Assembly: GCF_001039355.2 (NCBI RefSeq)
Contig: NW_019776113.1
Location: forward strand, 278,762-314,595
Direction of reading: 5' to 3'
From: Lingula anatina
Lineage: Eukaryota; Brachiopoda; Lingulata; Lingulida; Lingulidae
Length of the DNA: 35,834 nucleotides
Shown here: piece after piece, positions 18,425 to 28,877 of the stretch
Layout of the letters: each line of letters begins with the position of its first letter
How positions within the stretch are numbered: the first letter of the stretch is position 1
The notes under the pieces: generated by a model
The model's input: only the letters and a program-made list of their open reading frames with translations
What the model was told of the DNA's origin: nothing
Database searches by the model: none
Program-made: the position numbers and the translations under genes

Positions 18425-21400
18425 GCGAATTCTCTAGTCTCGAGACATGTGGATATGAGTGAAATTTTTTCTGAAGATCCCCAAAACAACAATTTAATTC
18501 AGGTTTTTACTGGTAAATTTTCTACATTATCTTTAGTGGATACAGGAGCAACTATATCTTGCATATCTAAAAACATTTTTGATAGAATACAATCAGGATT
18601 TAAAACATCTCTGCAAAATTCAAAAATCAAAAGTATTTCTGGAGTAGGGGGTAAAAAATATTATACCTTAGGTCAAACTAGATTGAAAGTGGAAATTGGA
18701 AATCAAAAATTTTCTCATATTTTTCATGTTTTTGAAAATTTACCCAGAGGAATAATTTTAGGTTTGGATTTTTTGAAAGCGAATGGGGCCATCATTAACT
18801 TGAATGAAAATTCCCTTTATTTTCAACGAAACAAAACTAAACATGTTTTGCAGAAACCACCATATATTGGTTTAGTTAGAACATTTAGCAAGGTAGTACT
18901 GAAACCTAGAACCGAAACTATTGTTCCAGTCAAAGTGGCAAGAATCAACAGAATCAAGAATAGCTGTTTGTTAGTAGAACCTACCAATACCAAATTTATG
19001 TTGGCAAAGTCAGTTTTACAACCAAAGAAGGGTTCAACAGTATGTAGAATTTACAATCCAACAGAGAGATCCATTGTTATTCCAAAAAATAAGGTTTTAG
19101 CCAAAGCAACTGCAGTGGAACGTGAGAAAATTTATAGTTTAGAGAACAAATCAAGCATTGATATGAATATCTTAGGAAATGATACTAGTGTAGTTAAGGA
19201 TAAACAATCTCAGAATGTTTATGCTAATGAAGTAGTGAAGAACATGGGAATTGACCTTTCATCATCTGATGTGACGGAGAATCAGAGAATTGTTTTGACA
19301 AAGTTCTTAGCACAAAATAGAGATGTTTTTGCATTGTCTTTGGAAAAATTAGGAGAGGTTAAAATTTCAGGTCATGTTATCGAAACTGGAAATGCACTAC
19401 CTCAAAGACAAGCTCATTATAGGCAGACACCAGCTAACAGAGCTGAGATAGAAAGACAAACGGATGAAATGTTGAAGTATGGAATCATAGAAGAATCTAG
19501 TAGTCCATGGGCAAGTCCTGTAGTCTTAGTAAAAAAGAAAGATGGTACATTAAGATTTGCTATAGACTATCGTAGACTTAACAGTGTTACCCAGCCTATT
19601 CATTTTCCATTACCAAGATTGTCTGATATTTTTGACACTGTAGGAGAAAGTGGAAGTAGGTATTTTTCTTCATTGGACTGTGCTAGTGGTTATTGGCAAA
19701 TTCCATTAGATCCAGAATCTCAACCTAAAACAGCTTTTGTTACTCATCATGGCCATTTTCAATTTAAACGTTTAGCTTTTGGTCTTCGAAATGCCGGTGC
19801 GACATATCAGTCTGTTATGGCAAGAATTCTCAAAGATCTGAATTGGAAATGTGCGTTGACATATATAGATGACATACTAGTTTTTAGTAAGACTTTTGAG
19901 GAACACTTAGAACATCTTGAGTTAATATTTCAGAGATTGAGAGAGGCAAACATGACATTGAAACCAAACAAATGTAATTTTTTCACAGAAAGAATTAAAT
20001 TTTTGGGACATATTATTTCCAAAAATGGTATAGAAGTTGATATGTCAAAAGTTGAGGCAGTGAAGAAAATTCAAAAACCAAAAAATCAAAAAGAAATGAA
20101 AAGTTTTCTTGGAATGGCCAATTACTACAGAAGATTTGTTAGAGATTATGCTAAAATAGCATTTCCTCTATGTAGATTAACAAGAGATTCAGAAAAATTT
20201 GAGTGGACTGAGGAAACAAATAAAGCCTTTAATGAGTTAAAGGACCAGTTAGTGAAAGCTCCAATTTTAGCTTTTCCAAATATGAATAAGTCCTTCAAGT
20301 TGACTACTGATGCGTCAGATTTTGCGATTGGTTACATGTTGAGTCAGATTGGTGATGACAATAGAGAGCATGCAATTGCATACGGTGGAAGAGTTTTAAG
20401 AAATTCAGAAAAGAATTACTGCACGTCAGAAAAGGAATGTCTTGCACTGGTTGAGGGTATAAAAGAATTTAGACAATTTTTGCAAACAAATCACTTTACT
20501 GTAGTGACAGATCATAAACCATTGGAATGGCTCAAATCAAAGAAGTCTACAAATCAGAAATTAGAGAGATGGTCGCTGCAATTGCAGGATTTAGACTTTG
20601 ACATTGTTTACAAGAAAGGCCGGTTGAATCCAACAGATTGTTTGTCTAGGCAGTTGTATGAAAAGGAAAACGAGGTCAGTGAAAACAAGAGTCTTGAATC
20701 AAGGGTTGACGATGCAACTGTATATTCAATATCAGTTGAAAATGAAGATTTACTTGAAGCACAGAGGAGTTCTACAGATTTAAAGATGATTTTCAAGGTT
20801 TTAGAGTCTTCAGAGTTTCCATTGAACAAAAAGGATCAATATCTGAAGGATAACTATTTCATAGATCAGCAAAAGGTATTATGTCATCATTACCAGAGTG
20901 AAAAGAGGAAAAAAGTAGGTGACTGTAGAATTATTGAGCAGATAGTTATTCCTAAGGGAATGAGAAATGATGTGTTGAAATTCTACCATGATTCAAAGGT
21001 AGGTGGATGTCATCAAGGCTTTCAAAGAACTTTAGAGAAAATAAGACTGAAGTATTTTTGGCCCACTATTTACAAGGATGTCAAATGTTATGTAAAATCT
21101 TGTGAAATTTGTCAAAGGTCAAAAAGAAAATATCACCATCATCCAGCTCCATTACAACCTTTACCTATCAATGACGTTTTCCACACGTGGCATATGGATA
21201 TTTTAGGGCCACTGCCTGAGACAGATGAAAGTTATAAGTATGTGTTGTTAGTAGTAGAATCATTTTCTCGTTGGCCAGAGGCGTTTCCATTGAAAACTCA
21301 AGAGGCTACAGAAATAGCAGAGGCTTTATACTCTCAAGTTTTTACTCGATATGGAGCGCCAAAAAGTCTAGTATCAGATAGAGGTGCGAATTTCAGATCA

Positions 21401-22369
21401 AAGTTAGTTCAAGCTTTGTGTGAAATCTATCAAATAGAAAGAGTGTGTACTTCAGCATACCATCCCCAAAGTAACAGTGTGTGTGAGAGAATGAATGGTT
21501 TCATCAGTCAGGCTCTAAGGTCAATTTGTGCTAAAAATCAGAAAGATTGGGCGTCTCTACTTCCTTCAGTAATGATGGCTTATAGATCAACACCATCAAT
21601 GGCTACAGGTTATTCACCTTTTCATATTTTATTTGGTGTGGAAATGGAAACTCCATTTGACAGAATAGTTAAACCTGAAAGAGAAGTAACACCATCTCTG
21701 CAAAATTTTATCAAAGAAAAGTTAAATGAGTTGGAAATAGGAAGGCAAGCAGCCAGAATTTTAAAAAGAAAGGCACAACAGAAGGATTGCAAAAATTATG
21801 ATAAAAATGCTGAATTTCCGGTATACAAGGAAACAGATAGGGTATGGCTAAAAAATCACCAAGTTAAGAGAGGTTTGAGTCCCAAATTGTCTGAAAAATA
21901 CAATGGACCATACTACATAGCCAAATGTTTAGGAAGGGCTACGTATGTGCTACGGGAATGTGACAATAACAAGCAGTTAAGGTCACCAGTACATGCTAAC
22001 AGGTTGAAACCCTACATAGATCCTGTTATAAGGCAGTCTTCTGAGGAAACTGGTAACAGGAATGACAAAAATGAAGAGAAGATTCATACAAAAAAGTCAA
22101 ATCAGGAAAATAGAGAAAGTTCAGTTGAAAATGGAAGTCAGGAAGTCGCTGATGAACAAACCCTAGGTAGAAGGGAAAAATTTGATGAGGCTGAAAAAAT
22201 CATCAAATGTGTCAATTATAGAGGTACGAAATGGTATCGTATAAAATGGAAATATCTTAAAAAATCTGAGTGGATAACTGCAGATAAGGTACCTTCCATT
22301 CTAATAAGAGAGTTTCATGCAGAAAAGACTATGCATGGAAGAAAAAGAAAGAGGTTAATTGTATCTTAA
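18410..22369 (+). CDS. pol: Pol polyprotein: protease, RT, RNase H, integrase, chromodomain-like tail
   Basis: Intact, about 1,300 residues, in frame with gag across one UAG. Numbering from 18449: aspartic protease DTGA 31-34 and ILGLDFL at about 102; reverse transcriptase about 307-490 with YIDD 472-475; RNase H about 615-735 with TDAS and TDHKPLEW; integrase zinc site H847, H855, C885, C888; catalytic D917, D977, E1013 (DX59DX35E); GPY/F module at about 1153. Residues 1245-1291 have the spacing of a chromodomain (EKII, WYRIKWK, EWI, LIREF). It copies element RNA and integrates the cDNA. No catalytic residue that I can check is missing. Translation probably depends on readthrough; initiation at ATG 18455 is the alternative. 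Confidence 0.93.
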   Translation, partial: GYGHNANSLVSRHVDMSEIFSEDPQNNNLIQVFTGKFSTLSLVDTGATISCISKNIFDRIQSGFKTSLQNSKIKSISGVGGKKYYTLGQTRLKVEIGNQKFSHIFHVFENLPRGIILGLDFLKANGAIINLNENSLYFQRNKTKHVLQKPPYIGLVRTFSKVVLKPRTETIVPVKVARINRIKNSCLLVEPTNTKFMLAKSVLQPKKGSTVCRIYNPTERSIVIPKNKVLAKATAVEREKIYSLENKSSIDMNILGNDTSVVKDKQSQNVYANEVVKNMGIDLSSSDVTENQRIVLTKFLAQNRDVFALSLEKLGEVKISGHVIETGNALPQRQAHYRQTPANRAEIERQTDEMLKYGIIEESSSPWASPVVLVKKKDGTLRFAIDYRRLNSVTQPIHFPLPRLSDIFDTVGESGSRYFSSLDCASGYWQIPLDPESQPKTAFVTHHGHFQFKRLAFGLRNAGATYQSVMARILKDLNWKCALTYIDDILVFSKTFEEHLEHLELIFQRLREANMTLKPNKCNFFTERIKFLGHIISKNGIEVDMSKVEAVKKIQKPKNQKEMKSFLGMANYYRRFVRDYAKIAFPLCRLTRDSEKFEWTEETNKAFNELKDQLVKAPILAFPNMNKSFKLTTDASDFAIGYMLSQIGDDNREHAIAYGGRVLRNSEKNYCTSEKECLALVEGIKEFRQFLQTNHFTVVTDHKPLEWLKSKKSTNQKLERWSLQLQDLDFDIVYKKGRLNPTDCLSRQLYEKENEVSENKSLESRVDDATVYSISVENEDLLEAQRSSTDLKMIFKVLESSEFPLNKKDQYLKDNYFIDQQKVLCHHYQSEKRKKVGDCRIIEQIVIPKGMRNDVLKFYHDSKVGGCHQGFQRTLEKIRLKYFWPTIYKDVKCYVKSCEICQRSKRKYHHHPAPLQPLPINDVFHTWHMDILGPLPETDESYKYVLLVVESFSRWPEAFPLKTQEATEIAEALYSQVFTRYGAPKSLVSDRGANFRSKLVQALCEIYQIERVCTSAYHPQSNSVCERMNGFISQALRSICAKNQKDWASLLPSVMMAYRSTPSMATGYSPFHILFGVEMETPFDRIVKPEREVTPSLQNFIKEKLNELEIGRQAARILKRKAQQKDCKNYDKNAEFPVYKETDRVWLKNHQVKRGLSPKLSEKYNGPYYIAKCLGRATYVLRECDNNKQLRSPVHANRLKPYIDPVIRQSSEETGNRNDKNEEKIHTKKSNQENRESSVENGSQEVADEQTLGRREKFDEAEKIIKCVNYRGTKWYRIKWKYLKKSEWITADKVPSILIREFHAEKTMHGRKRKRLIVS

Positions 22370-22559
22370 TTTTACAATAGAATAATAAAAAAGGCGTAAC
22401 TGGCCAATTATTCTATTAGCTGAGTTTGCATTTGCTTAATGATGGAGAGTGTCGGTTTTTTCCAGATTTAATAAAAAAATTTAAAGCCTTTTTTCTTAGC
22501 TGGACTAAGATAAGGTACCGGTAACATTGAATCTAGTTAAAACATTCGCTACTCTTGAT

Positions 22560-22569
22560 GTTTTGTAGA
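22560..22569 (+). promoter_or_regulatory. Candidate splice acceptor for env RNA
   Basis: A pyrimidine-rich TTTTGTAG ends at 22568, 17 bases before the env ATG. Env in related retroelements is made from a spliced RNA. A strong donor-like GTGAGT lies in the gag zinc knuckle (16486 and 18306). Confidence 0.4.
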
Positions 22570-22585
22570 TGTGAATGTTCGGCTG

Positions 22586-24910
22586 ATGAAGTGGATGATA
22601 GGATTCCTGATGTTAATTGGAATGACCAAAGTAGCCACATGCGCTGGGTTCCAAAGAATCAACTACGGTATCATATTTGACCATATTGAGAACTTTAAAG
22701 TCAGCAACAATTATTGGATGCACTCATTTCAAATCAGACTTCCCAATTTAGTACAAATGAATAATGTGAAAGATCTATGTCAAAGTAAAAAGAAGAATCT
22801 TCAATTGTGTAGAATGGTTTCAAAAGCAAGGTTAGAATCTCTCAAGATTTATAATGTTACAAATAGGCAAATTCTAAGAATGAACAAAAAGGTGTTTTCT
22901 TTGTTAGAACACTCAAATATGGATTTTCATATGAAAAATAAGCGATCAGCAGTTTTACCATTTATGGGTCATATAGCTCATTCCTTATTTGGTGTAGTGA
23001 CTGATGATGATTTGAATAAAGTTATAAATCATATCAATGAACTTCAGAGAAGGCAACAGGTATCTGTAGCAGGAATAAATTTATTAAGCAGTAGGTTTAC
23101 ATCCTTCATGTCAATGGAAAATCAGAGGTTAGATGGCATAGTTCAGGCTGTGAGAAGTACTCATGACTTCGCGTTGAAAATAAGTGAAGATTTACACATG
23201 TTTAATAATGAGATAGAATTACTTATGAACATAGTGTTTAAATTGATACATCAGACCTCAGTTTCTTCTATAATAGCAGGTGAGATAGAGAATACAATTT
23301 TAGGAATTGATGATTTAATTCATGGACAATTATCACCATCAATATTAGCTCCACGGGTAATGATAAGAGTTTTAGAGGAGATAAGTAAAGAACTGTTAGA
23401 ATCAAAATCAGAATTTCATATTGTCACCAACGAATTAAATTTTTATTATTCCCATGCCAAATTTGCAGTCACCAGGACAGGTTCTTCCATTATGATAACT
23501 TTAAAAATACCACTTACTTCCATAAAAGAGGAGTTTGAACTATTTCAGGTTAGAGCATTTCCCATTCCTATGCAGGCTTCAAGCATGCATGCTTCTCAAA
23601 TCACAAATCTACCAAAATATTTAGCAATATCAAAATTAACCGAGAAGTATATTTTCATAGATGAAGGTTTTTGGAAATATTGTGAAGGCAAGAAAAAGAT
23701 TTGTCAAATTGAAAATGTTAAGATAAGAACGGAGTCTCATTGTATTTTGGCACTGATGCATAATAATAAAACAGAGGTACATCAATTATGTGATTTCAGG
23801 TTTTTACCAAATGAAGTTTTACCCTCAATTATTTCCATTGAATCAGGTCAAGTTTTGATAATAAATAAACATAACATATCGATGAGTTGTGCAGGGAAAG
23901 AAGAAATAAAAGATGGTTGTGATTTTTGTGTAATAAGAATTCCATGTGATTGCACAATTCAAAATATTTTACCATGGACAACCTCCTGCGTTCATGGAAA
24001 TGATTCTGAAATTTTACATCCAATAAATTTGGCAGTTTTAAATTATTTTTTTGATCTTCAGAATTATTCTGAAATATTAGGAGATTCATTGTTTTCGGAA
24101 GCACCAAAAATTACTATTCCCAAATTAAAATTGTTTTCACATGATTTTTCAAAATTATTGGCTCATGATTCCAAAATTCATCTGAAATTGGAAAAAGTGG
24201 TAGAGGCAGCGAAAAATGACAAAACTATTTTCAAATCTTTAAGTGAACCTTTGTTGACTGGAGACCTTACATTGCCGAGTATAAGCAGTGATTTTAATAA
24301 TATTTTGACATACATAGCTCTGGCTGTTGCAGGAATTTCAGTAGTGTTTTCTTTTGGAGTGTGTTATAAGGTCAAAATTCTAACCACAACTTTGCTTACA
24401 CTTCAAAAGGTGAAGGCAGCTCCAAGTTTTCTTTATACTATATCAACAACCCCAGTAACAACACCAAGTCAGTTGGAATGGACACAAATAGTAGAACATG
24501 AAAATTTATCAATAATAACATCAATTATTTTTATGATTCTTTTGATAGCCATTTTGATTGTGTTGTGTAAACGGAACAGAGGATATAGGAATTATCTTGC
24601 TATAGAATTAGCTAATGAAGATCATTTTATCATTATACCCATAAAGCCTTTAAGACATTGTCCATACAAATATACGATTGAATCTGAAATCTTACTGAAG
24701 AGTATTGCTCTCACTAAGGGTTTCTTTCTTACATTAAATTTTGAATGGGGTGATGTAAAAATTACTAATGATGTCGAAGAAAAAATTATGGTTTTACCAG
24801 TAAAAATACAGTTGAGTTGGTGGAAATATTTTGAAGTAATAAAAATTATTCAAGGCAATTTTGATGCAAAATTTATTTTTATCCATGATAAATTTTTGAT
24901 TTATCCTTAA
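22586..24910 (+). CDS. env: F-type envelope glycoprotein (Env)
   Basis: The first ATG of the frame (22586) gives MKWMIGFLMLIGMTKVATC, a clear signal peptide, so I place the start there although the frame is open from 22571. The order matches the baculovirus F/errantivirus Env family: N-terminal region with a Cys pair, a furin-like KNKR site (about 22934-22945), a hydrophobic fusion-peptide-like stretch with SLFG, then a helical region. A second Cys-rich part follows. Two hydrophobic segments are visible, about 24304-24366 and 24511-24570, and after them about 110 residues of tail, longer than I expect for this family. The frame is uninterrupted. It would give an enveloped, possibly infectious particle, most likely from a spliced RNA. 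Confidence 0.85.
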   Translation: MKWMIGFLMLIGMTKVATCAGFQRINYGIIFDHIENFKVSNNYWMHSFQIRLPNLVQMNNVKDLCQSKKKNLQLCRMVSKARLESLKIYNVTNRQILRMNKKVFSLLEHSNMDFHMKNKRSAVLPFMGHIAHSLFGVVTDDDLNKVINHINELQRRQQVSVAGINLLSSRFTSFMSMENQRLDGIVQAVRSTHDFALKISEDLHMFNNEIELLMNIVFKLIHQTSVSSIIAGEIENTILGIDDLIHGQLSPSILAPRVMIRVLEEISKELLESKSEFHIVTNELNFYYSHAKFAVTRTGSSIMITLKIPLTSIKEEFELFQVRAFPIPMQASSMHASQITNLPKYLAISKLTEKYIFIDEGFWKYCEGKKKICQIENVKIRTESHCILALMHNNKTEVHQLCDFRFLPNEVLPSIISIESGQVLIINKHNISMSCAGKEEIKDGCDFCVIRIPCDCTIQNILPWTTSCVHGNDSEILHPINLAVLNYFFDLQNYSEILGDSLFSEAPKITIPKLKLFSHDFSKLLAHDSKIHLKLEKVVEAAKNDKTIFKSLSEPLLTGDLTLPSISSDFNNILTYIALAVAGISVVFSFGVCYKVKILTTTLLTLQKVKAAPSFLYTISTTPVTTPSQLEWTQIVEHENLSIITSIIFMILLIAILIVLCKRNRGYRNYLAIELANEDHFIIIPIKPLRHCPYKYTIESEILLKSIALTKGFFLTLNFEWGDVKITNDVEEKIMVLPVKIQLSWWKYFEVIKIIQGNFDAKFIFIHDKFLIYP

Positions 24911-25994
24911 CTCAATTCTCAATGAGAGGAGAGAAATTAGCATTGTGCCAAAATTAGTTGTTTCAATGTAAATATGCAAAAGGAGGATGGATAACTCAAA
25001 CACTTGCTTTTTCTGCTCTTACTTATATTTGCCTGGCTTTTGTTTGTAAATATATGTATTGCATGTTTATTTTTTACAGTTACTTGTCTTTGCCTCATAT
25101 TTTTTATATATCATGTTAAGGAATAATATAACATAGTTAATAATCTTGCATAGTTATTTGTTTATCATTAGTAATAAGGTAGACAATTGTAATGTAACAA
25201 TCAAAAAGCAATTAGTTAATTGAAAATGATAAATTACTCAATAATTGCGATTGATGAATATGTGTTTATAAGTATATATGCTTTGCAATGTATTATCTAT
25301 ATAATTTTTTTTTGTATATATATATGGTGCAAGTTCAATCAAAAATAATTGAATATATCTATGCAGTAATGATATTTAGAGATTATATAGCCATAAATAA
25401 AGAAATGAAGTCTAAATTGAGAGTAATGATAATTTTAAATGTTTACTATAAATAGAAATATTGATATTTGAATGTTCATTTTTTTTTTAATATTAAATAT
25501 TTCAACATTATATATAGGTAGTTATTTGTGTTTATATTTTGAATGAAATCAGCATATTAATATATATATCGGCTTAAACATATTTAAAGGATTTTTTTTT
25601 TGTTTTGTGAATATGTCATAATAATTGAATGATTACATGAAGATAAACAGGATTGGTTTACCATTGTTAAACTTTTTTATGATTAAGACAATTAAAGGAC
25701 TACAAGTAAAGATAATATTAAAAGTACTTTGCCTTATGCAAGTTATATGTGTTAAATATTGTAATATTTACTTGTGATTATGAATATTTTATTTTATTTG
25801 TGTGTTTTATATCAACAAAATGATTACATTGCTATTGTTTAATTCAATTTAAATTTAAATGAAGTTTTTAATAAAATTAGTTTAAGTATTTTAAATTTAA
25901 TGTATTATAGTAGTGAATTATAGAGTTAATTAATTAATTATTTTAATTTGATTTTTTTAATTTGTGAAAAAGTTTTGAGGCTCAAAACTTATTT
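24911..25994 (+). other. AT-rich 3' untranslated region of the retroelement
   Basis: About 1.1 kb between env and the 3' LTR with no open frame of note. Two purine-rich strings occur early (24931-24943 and 24979-24989), but the one next to the LTR is the better polypurine tract. Confidence 0.5.
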
Positions 25995-26008
25995 GGAGAG
26001 GAGAGCAA
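25995..26008 (+). promoter_or_regulatory. Polypurine tract
   Basis: GGAGAGGAGAGCAA lies immediately before the point where similarity to the 5' LTR begins, the position expected for plus-strand priming. Confidence 0.6.
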
Positions 26009-26011
26009 TTA

Positions 26012-26295
26012 TGATATTGTTATTTCGAAGCTTAGATACTAGAAGGTTCTCTTTTCCCACATACCTAAATGAAAGCAAAGTCAAAGATGTGTTGGAATGT
26101 AATAGGTATGGTGTGAGAGTTGCCTTCTAGATTTTCTCAAGAGAAATAAAAAAAAATAAACATTAAAAAATGTTATTTTGTCTGGTAATATAATATAAAA
26201 TTTGATTCAAAGAAAAATAAAGCAACTTTACGATTTGGAACTGAAGACGTTGTTTGTGTTGTCTCTTATAACAGCTCCGACATCGCGATTTGATA
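26012..26295 (+). repeat. 3' LTR
   Basis: About 284 bases, aligning with the 5' LTR, with AATAAA at 26216-26221. The two LTRs look only about two-thirds identical by eye, with many indels in the first half. No target-site duplication was seen around the pair. Confidence 0.75.
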
Positions 26296-28877
26296 GAGCC
26301 AATGAATGTTGAACAATTATCTGAAACCAAGTTCACTAGCTGTAAACTAGGCCTTTTTATTCTTGGTCTTGCTAGTAATATAAACAAGGACATATCATAA
26401 TAGTGCATATTCATGGTTGAAAATCTTCACATGTGACTTTAAAAAGTAATGAATTCTGTTTTCTTATATTGTCTTTGAGCACTGACATAGTGACTGACAT
26501 TTGGTGTGAAGACAGTGTTAAAGCTATTGGGGCACACTCTGATTGTTTAAGGGGTGTGCAGGGGTGTCTTAATCACCCCCTTCCAGGTTGGTCCTGTAAT
26601 CACAGTAATATGGAAATTGAAAATGAGGCAAATGCTTGCAGAAGGGAAATGTTTATGATGAGTTATGTTGAATGTTCTGATGTTAGATTTGTTATCTCAC
26701 TAATTGAATTGTTAGAGGTGTAAAGCATTGTACACCTTTTTTATGTTGACTGGAAATAAAAGATATTAAAAATATTATTAGAAATATTTCATTCCTTCAC
26801 AGTAAATGATGACTGACCTATAATGTATATTCATCGGAGTTGTATAAAGTTGCTCAAATTCAGCAAAAACAACAATATAAAAGCCATTTTCAAGCTAAAA
26901 GTATATTGAAAAGGTAAACTAAGTAGTTGTAAACATTTCGTCTCTTTTATCCACAGTACACTCAAAATTCTCTGTGCACCAAAAAACTGCGTCTCAGCTT
27001 TCTTTGTTTCACTACAGGTAGAAACACCAGTTCAAACATGATCGGAAATCATTTTCCAAATAGTAAACCTAAAGATGTACTAAGAAAATGAAATGACCCA
27101 AATTGAATGAAGTGTGAAATGGGTTACAAATAATTATCAAAACTGAACAAACTTTTTCAGATTAATGTGATTCCGGAGGAGATGAAGGTCCTGGAATCAA
27201 GATGAAGACAAATGACTTACTTTAGCATTCATCGTGCTTACATTTTTCTTTGTATCTTCTGATGTCAGAATACTACTCCGTAGAGAGAAAGAGAGAGAGA
27301 GAGAGACGCTATTTCTACATTAACATTATACTGTAAATGCGCATTAAGGTTTCTTCCTGTGAAAAATGTATTTTTTGCATAATCTGTGTTGACGTTATAT
27401 TATTTAAGTCTTTATTTGCCTTTCATATCGTTATTCTCCTACTGGTTATAACAAGATAACAAAGACGAAGATGAATGTACAGTGACTCAATAATATACAT
27501 AAAAATCATGAATCATCCGACTTCACGAAAGCGAGATCTGGAGCACAGAGAGAAAGCCGTCTCCAAGACATACCCCACCCACTCCACAATACCCAGTTTT
27601 CAGAATCATATACAGACTCTGCCGCATTTCGAGAGTTCAGAACTGACGGTCATAATCTGGTATTTGAATTTAATTCCTTTCATGCAGAAAACCCGATTAT
27701 AGCCATTGGTTTGAATGAATAGTAATAAAAAGTACCGAATGAAAATATTTCTGGCAATCAAGTTAACATTCGAACCTGTTTTTGAATCAAAATGGATGTA
27801 AATATTTTATACATTTTTAATTATGGTCATTTAATTTGCATAAGCACTTGAAATACGTAAGCTTACACAAAAGGAGATCTAATGACAGAAGCCCAGTAAC
27901 AGACGCACCCTTTCTCGTCTTAATACATACATGTATGTGCACATTAGTTGGGCCACGGAGGGCAGTCTTGGGAAAGTCTGATGCATTTCATTTTTTAAAT
28001 TCGATAAAATAAGAAATCTTAAACTAAATTTAATTTTGAAGAACTTCAATTTTGTTTTAACAAACACACATTTAATATGTTTCTTATTAGAATACACATA
28101 TCTAACTACTACTGTGTCAGTTATGAAACTCATCACACACGTATAACTGATATAGAATGTTGCCAATGTTAGGTGGACTGTAGTGTTCAGTTGATAACAA
28201 CTTAAAATATTAAAATTGTGCTGACACATTAGTGACTTATAGATAGTTGGTCAAAAAACAAGGGATCAGTGAGAAAACATTGACTTTTTTAGACAAAGCT
28301 TATAGTAATATATCTTATGAAGTAGGTAATTCCTTTTCTTTTTTTCCTCCTTTCTTTTTTGGAGATTTTAAACTCTCTCACCATCTGACTTGCCTAGTTG
28401 TTTCTTTAATGTCTGTATATGAACTGTCTTTGATGTCTGGTTTAATCAAACATTCATTATCCTGAATAAACAGAAAGATGTTTCTTTTTTAACTGTTTAT
28501 TCTGTCTTTATGTCACTGGATATATAAATTTGATACATTAAAAAACTTTTAAATGCTTTAAATGGTTTTCATCTAGTAGACTTTGCAAATTTTCAAACTT
28601 AAAGAGAGGAGATATGAATATTTTGGTGTAATGGCATGTATTTGACTAAGTACAATTCTTTTCTTATTGATGATCTATAATAGACAATGTGTCTGATGAA
28701 AATTGAATCCACAATGTAACCAGTACATTTGAGAGCAATAATAATTGTTAAAATGTTAAAATCAAATGTAAAATGAGTTATAAATGAGTTATAAATGAGA
28801 TTGTTCTTAAATTGATTGTCCAAAAATATATCTGTTATGACTCTGTGACAGTTTTCTTTATCTGTCATCTGAACATA
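26296..28877. other. Unassigned intergenic sequence
   Basis: Only short frames without recognisable domains. A (GA)n run is at about 27284-27305. AT content is high throughout and CpG becomes more frequent between 27.3 and 28.2 kb. Confidence 0.4.

Larger units (their letters stand above)
14867..26295 (+). mobile_element. Composite env-bearing Ty3/Gypsy LTR retroelement locus
   Basis: From 5' to 3': LTR, primer site, gag (copy 1), protease-integrase deletion derivative (copy 1), a single N, then gag (partial), pol, env, polypurine tract and LTR (copy 2). Integrase lies after RNase H, as in Ty3/Gypsy. The gag copies are roughly 80% identical at protein level by eye, so the two halves are related but not the same insertion. 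Only the copy 2 pol and env are intact. The locus is either two nested or tandem insertions or an assembly chimera. Confidence 0.9.
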
